DNA of 64,000 bases from Tessaracoccus antarcticus. GTDB lineage: Bacteria > Actinomycetota > Actinomycetes > Propionibacteriales > Propionibacteriaceae. The position numbers and the translations under genes are program-made. The stretch covers positions 434,001 to 498,000 of the forward strand of contig NZ_REFW01000001.1 in assembly GCF_003688855.1 (NCBI RefSeq), given 5' to 3'. Shown one piece after another: positions 36,501 to 43,855 of this stretch; position 1 is the first letter of the stretch; the number at the start of each line of letters is the position of its first letter. Below the pieces are notes generated by a model, which saw nothing but the letters and a program-made list of their open reading frames with translations, searched no databases and was not told the origin of the DNA.

Positions 36501-37668
36501 GACGACCGAAGTCCGCGAGGCGACAGCGCCGGCGACCATGCTCACCGACGCCAGCGCCCGCTACCTCGATACCCTCCACGTCGCCGCTGAAAGCACCCTT
36601 AACCCGGATGTCCTCCGGGCGTTGGACCGTGGGGCCGACGGGGTCGTCACGGGATTGACCGGCTGCCCGGCATGGCCGACGCTGCGTGCGGCCCTGATCC
36701 TCAATGCCTTGGACGGCAAGAACCCGCTCGACGAACTACGGGCGGCGAGTGCCACTCACGAACTTGACTCTGCGCACGACCCGGCAGCCGTGCTGACCTG
36801 GCGTCTCCCCCGCCGTTCAGCGCCCGGCCCGCTCCCGTGGCTACCGCCGATTCCTGACACTCTCGCCAACCACTCCGGCTGGAATCCGTACCTCGCCGAC
36901 CGCGCCGGTCTGGTCGCACGATGCGCGCAGGAGCTGCGACTGGAAGCGCAAGCTCTCGATAGGCCAGCGTGGGCGTTGCCGGGACAACAACTGAACCCGG
37001 TACTCATCAGCGACATTGAAGTCTGGCGGGCAGCTGTCGGGGTCGACCCGTCCGACAGACGCCCCACCGGCCCGGTCCAGCTCGGCGACGCAGCCCGGAC
37101 CTGGCAGAAGTACCTCGACACTCGACTTCGGTCGGACGTCAGCCGGGCATGGGCCGACATGCTCGCAGATATCCACCCCAGAATCCACGACGACCCCTTC
37201 GCGGTCGCCCTCACCCACCACGTCGCCAACCTGCACTCCAGCGGCGTATCCGTCGCTGAGTTGCTGGCAAGGGCGACAGACGACGGCCCCCTCCCAGCCG
37301 AGCACGCCGCTGCCGCACTGTGGTGGCGGCTGTCGCGACAGCTCGACCAGAGCGATCACACCGGATCAGTAGCGTCGACACCTACCGAGGTCGCGGCATT
37401 GGTCGGAGCAACCAAGAACATCGACCATGACTCTGCTGCCAACGGCGAACAAGCACCACGACTCCCACTCGACCTCATCCCGGCGGGCGACGGCCCGAAG
37501 GAATCCGAGGGCAATCGCGAAACCCCAAAGTGGCGAGAACAACGCAGGGACTTCGAGCCGAATGGGCCACCTGTTTCCTCCTGGAAGGAAGACTTTGGCC
37601 GAGCCCGCGAACTACACCGTCGCGCTGAACACTCCCGTCGACCACCGCCAGTCGGACCAAACCGGTAA
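33580..37668 (+). CDS. MobF (TrwC/TraA-type) relaxase-helicase
   Basis: 1362 residues. The N-terminal relaxase domain has the active-site tyrosine region HKLTAGSGYDYLTRQVAAQD (Tyr16, Tyr18) and the metal-binding His triad in HRDSRAGDPNLHTHVAIANK (about 257-276). The RecD-like helicase follows, with Walker A AAAGSGKTTALR (about 594) and Walker B VIIDEAGMAD (about 667). The C-terminal 300 residues look disordered or helical. Such enzymes nick oriT and unwind the strand for transfer. In-frame ATGs at 33586 and 33598 are alternative starts; the family usually begins close to HKLTAG. No transfer pore genes are nearby, so it depends on a helper. Confidence 0.93.
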   Translation: MGMVASMHKLTAGSGYDYLTRQVAAQDTTEKGHATLASYYSEKGEVPGAWVGSGLAGLVDVAVGDPVTAEQMKALFGGGFHPNMAARLAALPADASPEEIKDAMRLGRPFPVHAATTAFHQEVAIRCSHWQTLHPTVTEVPVAVRAEIRNSIARENFSKRLGRAPGEVELSSEVARLSRDPSTACAGYDMTFTPVKSVSALWAVAPPELAARIEQAHNAAVVDALRFLEQRALYAREGAGGVRQVDVTGLVAAAFVHRDSRAGDPNLHTHVAIANKVQTLGGKWLSIDGRLIFKSKVAISETYNTQLEAHLAGLGIRFAPRLGGDPSKRDVREVVGIPTALNERWSSRRAAIVARQAELASVFQHNHHRPPTPVEALKLAQQATLETRDAKHGPRTVAEQRQTWWAEAREVLGERGITDIVAAATSQSRPSVTQVTEEWIDATAAHCVSAVEVSRATWQIWHLRAEASRRARQHTLDPARIEALTEELLRRALRICQPIGDAGADGVEEPAMLRRRDGSSVYSLAGSQLYTSKRIVEAEQWIVEQAGRSDGRAVDEVDVSLALLASAANGVTLNAGQTNLVRQMATSGSRVQLALAAAGSGKTTALRVLAKAWREGGGDVLGLAPSAVAASILADQVGHATTVAKLLWDIEHDRPTTDSRTGTQTLVIIDEAGMADTISLAQVIGHVVGRGGSVRLIGDDQQLAAISAGGVLRDIAHTHGAVALTELMRFTDPAEAAASLALREGRTEALGFYLDVDRIHPGSHESITEAAFQAWAKDLAEGRDSLMLAGTREVVAELNRRARDHRLTTSSPPPRAAVSLGDGNHASAGDVIITRMNDRRLPVSATNWVKNGDRWTVQEVTDKGALVARHRSSGLRVVLPPGYVAEHVHLGYAVTVHSAQGITVDVTHGVLTGSESRQQLYVMMTRGRDANHVYVPVVGDGDEHTVLHPTTLRPETAVDVLETILFRDGSARSATTEVREATAPATMLTDASARYLDTLHVAAESTLNPDVLRALDRGADGVVTGLTGCPAWPTLRAALILNALDGKNPLDELRAASATHELDSAHDPAAVLTWRLPRRSAPGPLPWLPPIPDTLANHSGWNPYLADRAGLVARCAQELRLEAQALDRPAWALPGQQLNPVLISDIEVWRAAVGVDPSDRRPTGPVQLGDAARTWQKYLDTRLRSDVSRAWADMLADIHPRIHDDPFAVALTHHVANLHSSGVSVAELLARATDDGPLPAEHAAAALWWRLSRQLDQSDHTGSVASTPTEVAALVGATKNIDHDSAANGEQAPRLPLDLIPAGDGPKESEGNRETPKWREQRRDFEPNGPPVSSWKEDFGRARELHRRAEHSRRPPPVGPNR

Positions 37669-37746
37669 GGCCACTGTCTTCCAACCCCTCTCGTGGTTCT
37701 CGAGTGGATGAGAAGGTCGACTACGAACCGTCTTTGTGATTGAAAC

Positions 37747-37774
37747 CGTATACAAGTAATTTTTCGTGTATACG
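37747..37774. promoter_or_regulatory. Inverted repeat CGTATACA-N12-TGTATACG
   Basis: Perfect 8-base arms with a 12-base AT-rich spacer, in a non-coding part downstream of the relaxase. Each arm holds GTATAC, itself palindromic. The layout resembles a regulator-binding site controlling the short ORF that follows; GntR-type regulators of actinobacterial mobile elements use similar AT-rich palindromes. Confidence 0.4.
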
Positions 37775-37794
37775 CTTTCTCTCAGGAGCGAAAG

Positions 37795-37863
37795 ATGGCA
37801 ACCATAAGACCCAAATTTCGAGATGCAGCCTACTTTGAACAAATGGGCTTCTATTCTGAATAG
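37795..37863 (+). CDS. Possible 22-residue ORF after the GTATAC repeat
   Basis: MATIRPKFRDAAYFEQMGFY(SE) follows CAGGAGCGAAAG, a good ribosome site. Part of the nucleotide sequence (GCCTACTTTGAACAA) recurs at 43681-43695 in another non-coding stretch. It may be the stub of a longer gene or a repeated regulatory unit. Confidence 0.25.
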   Translation: MATIRPKFRDAAYFEQMGFYSE

Positions 37864-38159
37864 ACACTCGAGGGCGTGTCGAGCACTCGATACCGCGCAT
37901 TTGTGCATCGGGCGCTAGTCGACAGTGCAAGCGAAGCGTCTGCGGGTCGGGCTGCCAAGATGTGGTGCTGCTGCTTCGACGGCTGGCGAGCCCATGTGGG
38001 AGATTGCCGACCGACTTCCAGTTCCTCGAACCTCACCTGGGCGAAGAATCCCGGCGCCCCAGGCGCAGCAGTATGGGCGGCCGTGATGGCACGTGCCAGT
38101 GCCGGGCGGGTGGCATCGTCCAACTGCCCACGCGACGTACTGACGGTGTAGGTCGGCAT
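37851..38159 (-). CDS. Tautomerase-family protein, probably C-terminally altered
   Basis: About 102 residues from the ATG at 38159, giving a mature Pro1 (MPTYTVSTSRGQLDD). The N-terminal half (ARAITAAHTAAPGAPGFFAQ, then VRFEELEVG) matches the 4-oxalocrotonate tautomerase superfamily, whose Pro1 is the catalytic base. After about residue 60 the sequence (RQSPTWARQPSKQQHH...) no longer looks like the family, suggesting a frameshift. Possibly a pseudogene. Confidence 0.55.
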   Translation of the reverse strand: MPTYTVSTSRGQLDDATRPALARAITAAHTAAPGAPGFFAQVRFEELEVGRQSPTWARQPSKQQHHILAARPADASLALSTSARCTNARYRVLDTPSSVYSE

Positions 38160-38229
38160 GGCAGAACCGTACTCCGCCTGCCGTTTCCCATCGGACCCCA
38201 TTCCACGACGAGTAGCCCAACTTCGTCGT

Positions 38230-38400
38230 GGGGGTAGGTGTCCCACACAAGGGGGAAGGCGGCATTCGCGAGGGGCTCCGGGCCGTGATTTGCAGTCTCG
38301 GAAGGCCTATCCGGAAACTTTCGGGGGTAGGTTTCTTTCCCCTTGTCAACACGCATTTCACTACTGGGGGTAGGTCCGTCGGAGTGGGTTGGGGGTAGGT
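38230..38400 (+). repeat. Four direct GGGGGTAGGT decamers
   Basis: Exact copies start at 38230, 38323, 38366 and 38391, all on the same strand and getting closer together towards the excisionase-like gene at 38463. They resemble iterons or binding sites for the small DNA-binding protein encoded just downstream. The region (38160-38462) has no other gene. Confidence 0.65.
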
Positions 38401-38462
38401 TTTGGAGGAGGTGCAGCAGCGACAGTGTGGTCAACCGAGACGACTCACGAAAGGCGCCCCAC

Positions 38463-38669
38463 ATGGCCAGCACCCGAACGTCAACCAGAACGCATCCACG
38501 CTACGCAACGTTGCCCGAAGCCGTCGAGTACTGCAGAAGCTCTCGACGCTCACTGGAGCGCCGCATGGCTGAGGGCAAGCTCACCCGCTACAAGAACGGC
38601 TTCCGCGTACTCGTCGACTTGAACGAGATTGACGCGCTCCTGAGCGGAGACAGGCATCAACGCCCGTAA
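38463..38669 (+). CDS. Excisionase-like helix-turn-helix protein
   Basis: 68 residues from the ATG at 38463; the frame is open upstream to 38343 but lacks other support. TLPEAVEYCRSSRRSLERRM, then AEGKLTRYKNGFRVLVDLNE, is the winged helix of MerR/excisionase-type proteins. It is basic and small, as expected of a recombination directionality factor, and lies in the same element as the integrase though 20 kb away. It could equally control replication or transfer genes. Confidence 0.7.
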   Translation: MASTRTSTRTHPRYATLPEAVEYCRSSRRSLERRMAEGKLTRYKNGFRVLVDLNEIDALLSGDRHQRP

Positions 38670-38870
38670 CGGCAGCCGTGTCCTTCGGTATCGCGCTGCC
38701 CTTTCGACACTTGCATGTTCGAAGCACTGAGCACACCGCGGACCAAATCCCCGCGCGCTGAGTGCTACGGACCAACGGCAAGCGGGTCTGCTGCCCGGAT
38801 AGGTGACATTGTCACCAGATCGCGCAGCACACCCATTGATGGCGGCGTGCTGGGTTTCCGCCGCGTCCAA

Positions 38871-39647
38871 TCAAGACAGTGTTGTCGCCTTCTGAGCGAC
38901 GACGAAGGTGCGTAGGAAGGGGAAGACTGTGCCGTAGGAACGGACCGGGTACGCCTGGCGCAGGAGGGCGGCATACTCATCGCTGAACTCGTCGGCCTCG
39001 TCCCTATTCAGCGTGTGTAGCACGGGTCGAAGTCCGGTACCTCGGACCCACTCCAGGACCGGGTCTGCACCCGATAGGACGTGTAGATACTGCGTCTGCC
39101 AGACATTGGTGTGCAGGCCCTGTGCGGTCAGTAAGTCAAGATAGGTGTCTGGTTCGGCCACGGCCTGTGCATCGCGAAGCACCCCGTGCAGCTGATCACG
39201 CCAACGGGGTGAAGCAGCGAGTTCGCGCATCAATTTGTGCGAAGGAGCGTCGAAGTTCGCCGGCACCTGTATGGCGATCCAGCCCCCGTCGTTGAGTTCC
39301 TCGGCCCATCGGCTCAGTAGTTCGGTGTGTTGCGGCACCCACTGCAACGCAGCATTGCTGATCAGGACGTCGACGCCGATTGCGTTGACGTCCTGCGCGG
39401 CCCGGACTTGGAAGCTGGCGCTCTTGTGGACGGGTGCGCGTCCGATCATTTCGGCCGAAGAATCCACACCCAGCAGCTTCGCCATCGGCCATCGCTGCGC
39501 CAACGAGATGGTGAGCTCACCCGACCCGCAGCCGATATCAACAACCGTCCCTGGTGACACTGCGCCAATCTGCGCGACCAGGTCGAAGAAGGGGCGGCTT
39601 CGGTGGTCGGAGTAGCGGGCGTACTGCGTGGGGTCCCAGCGCATCAT
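38871..39647 (-). CDS. tam: Trans-aconitate 2-methyltransferase-like enzyme
   Basis: About 258 residues from the ATG at 39647. The class I methyltransferase AdoMet motif is VVDIGCGSGELT (around residue 36), preceded by the Tam-typical start MRWDPTQYARYSDHRSRPF, and followed by ALQWVPQHTELLSRWAEELN and GGWIAIQVP. Tam (EC 2.1.1.144) methylates trans-aconitate, a by-product that blocks aconitase. It appears to be cargo; a repeat-rich non-coding stretch lies upstream. Confidence 0.8.
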   Translation of the reverse strand: MMRWDPTQYARYSDHRSRPFFDLVAQIGAVSPGTVVDIGCGSGELTISLAQRWPMAKLLGVDSSAEMIGRAPVHKSASFQVRAAQDVNAIGVDVLISNAALQWVPQHTELLSRWAEELNDGGWIAIQVPANFDAPSHKLMRELAASPRWRDQLHGVLRDAQAVAEPDTYLDLLTAQGLHTNVWQTQYLHVLSGADPVLEWVRGTGLRPVLHTLNRDEADEFSDEYAALLRQAYPVRSYGTVFPFLRTFVVAQKATTLS

Positions 39648-39717
39648 GTCCAATCTCTTGAGATCAAGATACTTTATCTCAGCCCGGGTCCACCGCGTGA
39701 CGCACCGAAGTCGCTGC

Positions 39718-39803
39718 GTCTCGTATCTCTACGAAATCGAGGCGTCTCACCCAGCCCACGTCGACGGATCGGCGAGGCCGTGTTACATCCCATGGGTTAC
39801 GAG
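39718..39803 (+). repeat. MITE-like repeat, copy 1 (partly truncated)
   Basis: From GTCTCGTATCTCTACGAAAT to CATGGGTTACGAG it matches 42527-42612 at roughly nine bases in ten. The end that carries the terminal inverted repeat in copy 2 is missing or altered here. Confidence 0.7.
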
Positions 39804-39852
39804 GCGTCTCACCGGTCGGCGGTGATCGAAAGCAGAAAATCTGCTCGGATCT

Positions 39853-39894
39853 GTCTCGCGACCGAGGGGTTCTGAGACAGATCGGTCGCGAGAC
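39853..39894. repeat. Perfect 13-base inverted repeat with GTCTC ends
   Basis: GTCTCGCGACCGA (39853-39865) and TCGGTCGCGAGAC (39882-39894) flank 16 bases. The GTCTCG tip is shared with the MITE-like repeats nearby, so this may be a short derivative of the same family. Confidence 0.6.
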
Positions 39895-40001
39895 ATATGC
39901 GGTGCTCGTTCCGTGTCGAGCTTTCACGCGCTGGAAGGACCCGGCGCGGTTAGCCATGTAGAAGTGTCACCAGAACGTGCAGCAACCCCTCATGTGGTGG
40001 T

Positions 40002-41780
40002 TCATCGACGAGTCAGGGCGATGACGGTGTCGGTCACCACAGCTGATTGCCCGTCTGGGCCGTTCGCGGATCGGTCGCAGTTCTCCAGCCGGGTGATGTC
40101 CCATTGCTCTAGATCCAGGCCGATCGCTTCCAGGGTGTCGCGCGGGGAGGGGAACACGGTTTCCGGGTCTGCCCAGGACCAGGGCGCGACCGAAGCATGG
40201 TCAACGATCAGAAGCATGCCGCCGGGCCGTATCGCCGTCGCGGCCTGAGCCAGCACAGAGGGTCGATCAAACTCCACCGGAGAGAGCAGATACTGGGCCG
40301 TCACGAGATCGAACGAACCAGCAGGAAAGGTGCGGGCCAGGTCGTGATGTTCGGTCCTGACCCGCTCACCGACACCGACAGCGCCTGCTCGAAGCGCGAC
40401 CCTGTCCAGAGCGGTCGAGGACACGTCGACTGTGGTCACGTTCCAACCATTCTGTGCGAGCCAGACAGCGTCACCGCCCCCGCCGCAACCCAGATCCAAG
40501 GCGTCTCCAGCGCTCAACCCCTCAACGGTCTCGACCAAGACAGCGTTGGGACCAGCTGTGGCTGGTGCACTGGCGGCGTAGTGCGGCTCCCAGAACTGTT
40601 CGCTCGGTCCCCACCCGGCCCGGTCATCGTCTGCTGTCACATCGGATCCGCCATTCCGGGAATCCACCCACGAGGCCTCCCGGTGATCCCAATAGCGCGC
40701 GGTGTTGTTGAATCGGCCGCTGGCAACGTTCATCCAGGAGCGCACCCGATCGCCAAAGTCATGGCTCTGATTGATGCCGGCTCGAGCGCGAAGTTCAGTG
40801 ACCGCAAGGCGATTGTCCTCAGCAATCAGGTCCATGTGGATCGCCGCGCCTGAGGTGGCACCTGCGGCGGCGGAATTGATCACCTGGGCCATTGGAGCGC
40901 TCACGTTGCCAGCAGCCCACACCCCCGGTGCGCTGGTGAGCCCCAGATCATCGACTGCCAGGTACCGGCCGATGACGGTGCCGCCCATCTCCAGATCCGT
41001 CATCTCCAGACCCAGGTCGGCCACTAGATCTGTTCGCGCGCTGAGGAACGTGGAGATGGCGACGGCTTCGCGGTCCACGATCTGTCCATCGGCCATCCGC
41101 ACCCCAGACAACTCGTCGTCGGTGGTCTCAATACGAGTCACTGGACCCACGACGTGGCGCACGCCAAGAGCGGCCAACAGTTCACGCTGATCGTCGGTTG
41201 GGTCCGGAGCGGTGTGTTGGAAGAAGACGACATCGGATGACAGTGCCCGGAACAATTGCACAGCGTGCAAGGCCATCGGGCCGCTACCAATGACACCAAT
41301 CGCCCTATCCCGGACCTCCCAGCCATGGCAGAACGGACAATGCAACACGTCCCTGCCCCACCGCTCACCCAGCCCATCGATATCTGGCAACTCGTCCACC
41401 AGCCCAGTCGCGAGCAACAGCCGCCGCGCCCAAACAGTCCTCACGCCGCCGTCCTGCAGCTCGATCGTGATCGTGAAGCGCGAAGCACCATCGATCGGCG
41501 CGTCGATGATCGTGGCTGAGCTCGCAGTACCAGGAAGGACTTGCACGCCGTAGTGATTGGCCTCCGCTCGACCGATCTCGCCCAATCTGGATGGCGAGGC
41601 ACCCTCGGAGTACAGGTAGTTGTGCACGCCGTCGGCGGCAGAGTTGCGGGGCGCGCCAGAGTCGATCACCAGGACCGAACGCCGGGAGCGGGCCGCGATC
41701 TTGGCGCCACTGAGGCCTGCAGCGCTACCACCGACGACCACCATGTCGAAACAATCCCCACCAGCTGATGAAGTAACCAC
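40002..41780 (-). CDS. Fusion: thioredoxin reductase-like oxidoreductase + methyltransferase
   Basis: 592 residues from a GTG at 41780 with GGAGG before it. Residues about 10-320 form an FAD/NAD(P)H oxidoreductase of the thioredoxin reductase type: MVVVGGSAAGLSGAKIAARS, then a CPFC redox pair in LHCPFCHGWEVRDRAIG, and APGVWAAGNVSAPMAQVINS. Residues about 370-592 are a class I methyltransferase (ALDLGCGGGGDAVWLAQNGW). Such fusions are annotated in actinobacteria, but the substrate is unknown; redox-dependent methylation and detoxification of a thiol or metalloid compound is one idea. It is divergent from an XRE-cupin regulator. Confidence 0.88.
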   Translation of the reverse strand: MVTSSAGGDCFDMVVVGGSAAGLSGAKIAARSRRSVLVIDSGAPRNSAADGVHNYLYSEGASPSRLGEIGRAEANHYGVQVLPGTASSATIIDAPIDGASRFTITIELQDGGVRTVWARRLLLATGLVDELPDIDGLGERWGRDVLHCPFCHGWEVRDRAIGVIGSGPMALHAVQLFRALSSDVVFFQHTAPDPTDDQRELLAALGVRHVVGPVTRIETTDDELSGVRMADGQIVDREAVAISTFLSARTDLVADLGLEMTDLEMGGTVIGRYLAVDDLGLTSAPGVWAAGNVSAPMAQVINSAAAGATSGAAIHMDLIAEDNRLAVTELRARAGINQSHDFGDRVRSWMNVASGRFNNTARYWDHREASWVDSRNGGSDVTADDDRAGWGPSEQFWEPHYAASAPATAGPNAVLVETVEGLSAGDALDLGCGGGGDAVWLAQNGWNVTTVDVSSTALDRVALRAGAVGVGERVRTEHHDLARTFPAGSFDLVTAQYLLSPVEFDRPSVLAQAATAIRPGGMLLIVDHASVAPWSWADPETVFPSPRDTLEAIGLDLEQWDITRLENCDRSANGPDGQSAVVTDTVIALTRR

Positions 41781-41859
41781 GCGTCAAACCTCCAAGTCAT
41801 GTCCCGCGGAATGTCCCCACGCAACTACTCCAAACGATGAACGAAGAATGCGGTCCTCA

Positions 41860-41871
41860 CAAGATTTCTTG
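41860..41871. promoter_or_regulatory. Possible operator CAAGATTTCTTG
   Basis: A 12-base near-continuous palindrome (CAAGA-TT-TCTTG) lies in the 112-base divergent promoter region, 21 bases before the XRE-cupin gene. It is the best candidate site for that regulator. Confidence 0.4.
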
Positions 41872-41892
41872 CGTATCTGGCAAACTAGGGCA

Positions 41893-42510
41893 ATGCGCGA
41901 CTCCGAAGCACCAGCCGCCGTCGACGAAACCCTCGATGCAGTAGGGGGCCACCTGCGGAACCTGCGACACGCTCGCGCGATGACTCTGGAGGACCTGGCC
42001 CGCTCCACAGGAATTTCCCAAAGCACGTTGTCTCGCGTCGAGTCCGGGACTCGACGGCCTAGCCTTCAGATCTTGCTGCAACTCGCGCAGATCTACCAGC
42101 TGACTCTGGACGAAGTGGTCGGCGCCCCAACCACAGGCGATCCACGCATCCACACGCGCCCGAGCGTGCGCTATGGGATGACCTGGCTACCGCTGACTCG
42201 TCGACCAGGAGGAATCCAGGCCTACAAGCTCATCTTGCCGGTGCAACCTGACGTCACTCGCCCCGAACAGCGCAGCCACGAGGGATACGAATGGATGTAC
42301 GTACTGTCAGGTCGGCTACGCCTCCTGCTCGGCGATCACGACCTCACACTGACTCCCGGGGAAGTTGCCGAATTCGACACACGTACCCCTCATGCCTTCA
42401 CCAACTCCAGCAACGTACCCACCGAGCTACTGATGCTCATCGGCCCTCAAGGCGAACGGGCCCACATCAAAGCCCATCCCCGCCAAGAAGCGCGAAGCTC
42501 CAAGTCTTAA
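41893..42510 (+). CDS. XRE-cupin transcriptional regulator
   Basis: About 205 residues from the ATG at 41893. An N-terminal helix-turn-helix (MTLEDLARSTGISQSTLSRV, then ESGTRRPSLQILLQLAQIY) is joined to a C-terminal cupin barrel (SHEGYEWMYVLSGRLRLLLG, then LTPGEVAEFDTRTPHAF). These regulators sense small ligands. Divergent orientation points to control of the oxidoreductase-methyltransferase gene. The longer open frame back to 41620 overlaps that gene and is not used. Confidence 0.88.
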   Translation: MRDSEAPAAVDETLDAVGGHLRNLRHARAMTLEDLARSTGISQSTLSRVESGTRRPSLQILLQLAQIYQLTLDEVVGAPTTGDPRIHTRPSVRYGMTWLPLTRRPGGIQAYKLILPVQPDVTRPEQRSHEGYEWMYVLSGRLRLLLGDHDLTLTPGEVAEFDTRTPHAFTNSSNVPTELLMLIGPQGERAHIKAHPRQEARSSKS

Positions 42511-42526
42511 GACGTACCCCAGACCC

Positions 42527-42630
42527 GTCTCGTAACTCTACGAAATCGAGGCGTCTCACCCTGCCCATATCGACGGATCGGCGAGGCTGTGTTGCATCCC
42601 ATGGGTTCCGAGACGGCGAGGTTACGAGAC
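42527..42630. repeat. MITE-like repeat, copy 2, 104 bases with inverted ends
   Basis: It starts GTCTCGTAAC and ends GTTACGAGAC, a perfect 10-base terminal inverted repeat. It holds no gene. Together with copy 1 it brackets the fusion gene and its regulator, which could therefore have moved as a unit. Confidence 0.7.
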
Positions 42631-42683
42631 ACCGCGCCACGGCGAAGTCTTCGGCTATCAGGGTCGGCGTCTACGCTGAAGGG

Positions 42684-43247
42684 ATGCACGAGACGCCAAC
42701 GGACAGCACGGGCATAGACGAGATCCTCAGCGATGGAAGAGTACGGCTCCGCCCGCTTCGGGCAGGCGACCTGATGACCCATGCCAACGGCTGCGACGAC
42801 GAAGTTAACGCTTGGAGCAATGGCGGACGAGTCAGCTCTTTGGACCAGCACCTCGCCTGGTTGGAGAGGAATGCGCGCGCTTGGCACGACAACGAGCCGG
42901 TTGTGGACCTCGCGATTGAGCGTTGCGACACTGGTGAGCACGTCGGGGTCGTCGGTATCCAACGCGAGTTGCCTTACTTGGCTCCTGGCGAGGTGAACCT
43001 TACATATGCGCTCTACGGCGGGCAACGTGGCAAGGGGTTCGTCACAGCAGCCGTGACACTAGCCATGCGCATCGCCAATGAGCAGGGATCTGTGACCGCT
43101 TTTCTCATCCGGTGTTCGCAAGAGAACCGCAAATCGGCCGCCGTGGCGGAGCGCCTCGGCTTCTCGTACGTGGGTTGCGTCGTGGAGGATTCAGAACCGC
43201 TCGAGCGCTATGTCCTCAGCCGTTCATCGCAGGCCGCGCTGGCCTAA
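42684..43247 (+). CDS. GNAT-family N-acetyltransferase
   Basis: 187 residues from the ATG at 42684 (AAGGG just upstream). RimJ/RimL-like GNAT marks: VRLRPLRAGDLMTH at the start, YALYGGQRGKGFVTAAVTLA (acetyl-CoA loop Q/R-x-x-G-x-G/A) and ENRKSAAVAERLGFSYVG near the end. Substrate unknown; antibiotic, amino-acid or ribosomal-protein N-termini are used by relatives. The gene stands alone between repeats. Confidence 0.88.
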   Translation: MHETPTDSTGIDEILSDGRVRLRPLRAGDLMTHANGCDDEVNAWSNGGRVSSLDQHLAWLERNARAWHDNEPVVDLAIERCDTGEHVGVVGIQRELPYLAPGEVNLTYALYGGQRGKGFVTAAVTLAMRIANEQGSVTAFLIRCSQENRKSAAVAERLGFSYVGCVVEDSEPLERYVLSRSSQAALA

Positions 43248-43844
43248 AACGCTTATGGTGCGGTGACTCCTTGAACTCGCCTGTGTTTCCTGACGTCGGC
43301 TTGACGATTCCCGGTGTCTCTTAACCCTACGGTTATGAGGCACCTCACAGCCACACTGCATTCCACATCGCCGTTCCCACGTGTTCCCGCGTGGGATCTG
43401 GGCGCCCCATACTCCCGGTGGTCTCGCAACTATGTCTCACAACCATTCGGCCACATCAAGGTACTCAACGTTGGTTACGAGACACATGGAAAGCGCTCCG
43501 TTGGCCTCTGGGGAAGCGGTGACGATCGCGTCCTGGTACTGGCCACGCTCGAGTCGTCCTGAGCCAGTTGAGCAAGGCCGGCGACTATGCAGTGTTGGTG
43601 ATGCTGCTCCAACCCTGCACCACCACCAAGGACGAGGAGCTCCTTGGCAGGCGCTGGACCAACGATCCCTTTGCGTGCTGCGCCTACTTTGAACAACCTG
43701 CGCCGAAACGTTCCGTTTGTTCAAAGTGCTGAGCGTGGAAGTTTTCAATCTGCGCCGCGTCTCGACAATTGAGCCAACTGCCACTCGTGACACCAAGGCG
43801 CGCAAACGTGGAACTTATGTCACCGTTGACTGTATAGTCAGTGG
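43248..43844. other. 597-base gap with repeat copy 3
   Basis: No supported gene. A 63-base unit at 43421-43483 has GTCTCGCAAC and GTTACGAGAC at its ends. A GCCTACTTTGAACAA motif shared with 37827-37841 occurs at 43681-43695. Short open frames here lack ribosome sites and family likeness. Confidence 0.6.
43421..43483. repeat. MITE-like repeat, copy 3 (short)
   Basis: Terminal GTCTCGCAAC / GTTACGAGAC differ from copy 2 by one base, with a shorter unrelated-looking interior. Probably an internally deleted member of the same family. Confidence 0.5.
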
Positions 43845-43855
43845 ATGCTGACTAT
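43834..43855. promoter_or_regulatory. CmtR operator overlapping its start codon
   Basis: ATAGTCAG (43834-43841) and CTGACTAT (43848-43855) are perfect arms around TGGATG, which contains the cmtR ATG. TATAGT (43833-43838) is a likely -10, putting the transcript start close to or at the ATG, so the message is probably leaderless. Metal-free regulator bound here would block the promoter. Confidence 0.65.

Larger units (their letters stand above)
39648..40001. other. Repeat-rich gap beside tam
   Basis: 354 bases without a gene. It contains the first copy of an 86-base repeat (39718-39803, listed) and a perfect inverted repeat at 39853-39894. It must also include the tam promoter. Confidence 0.6.
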
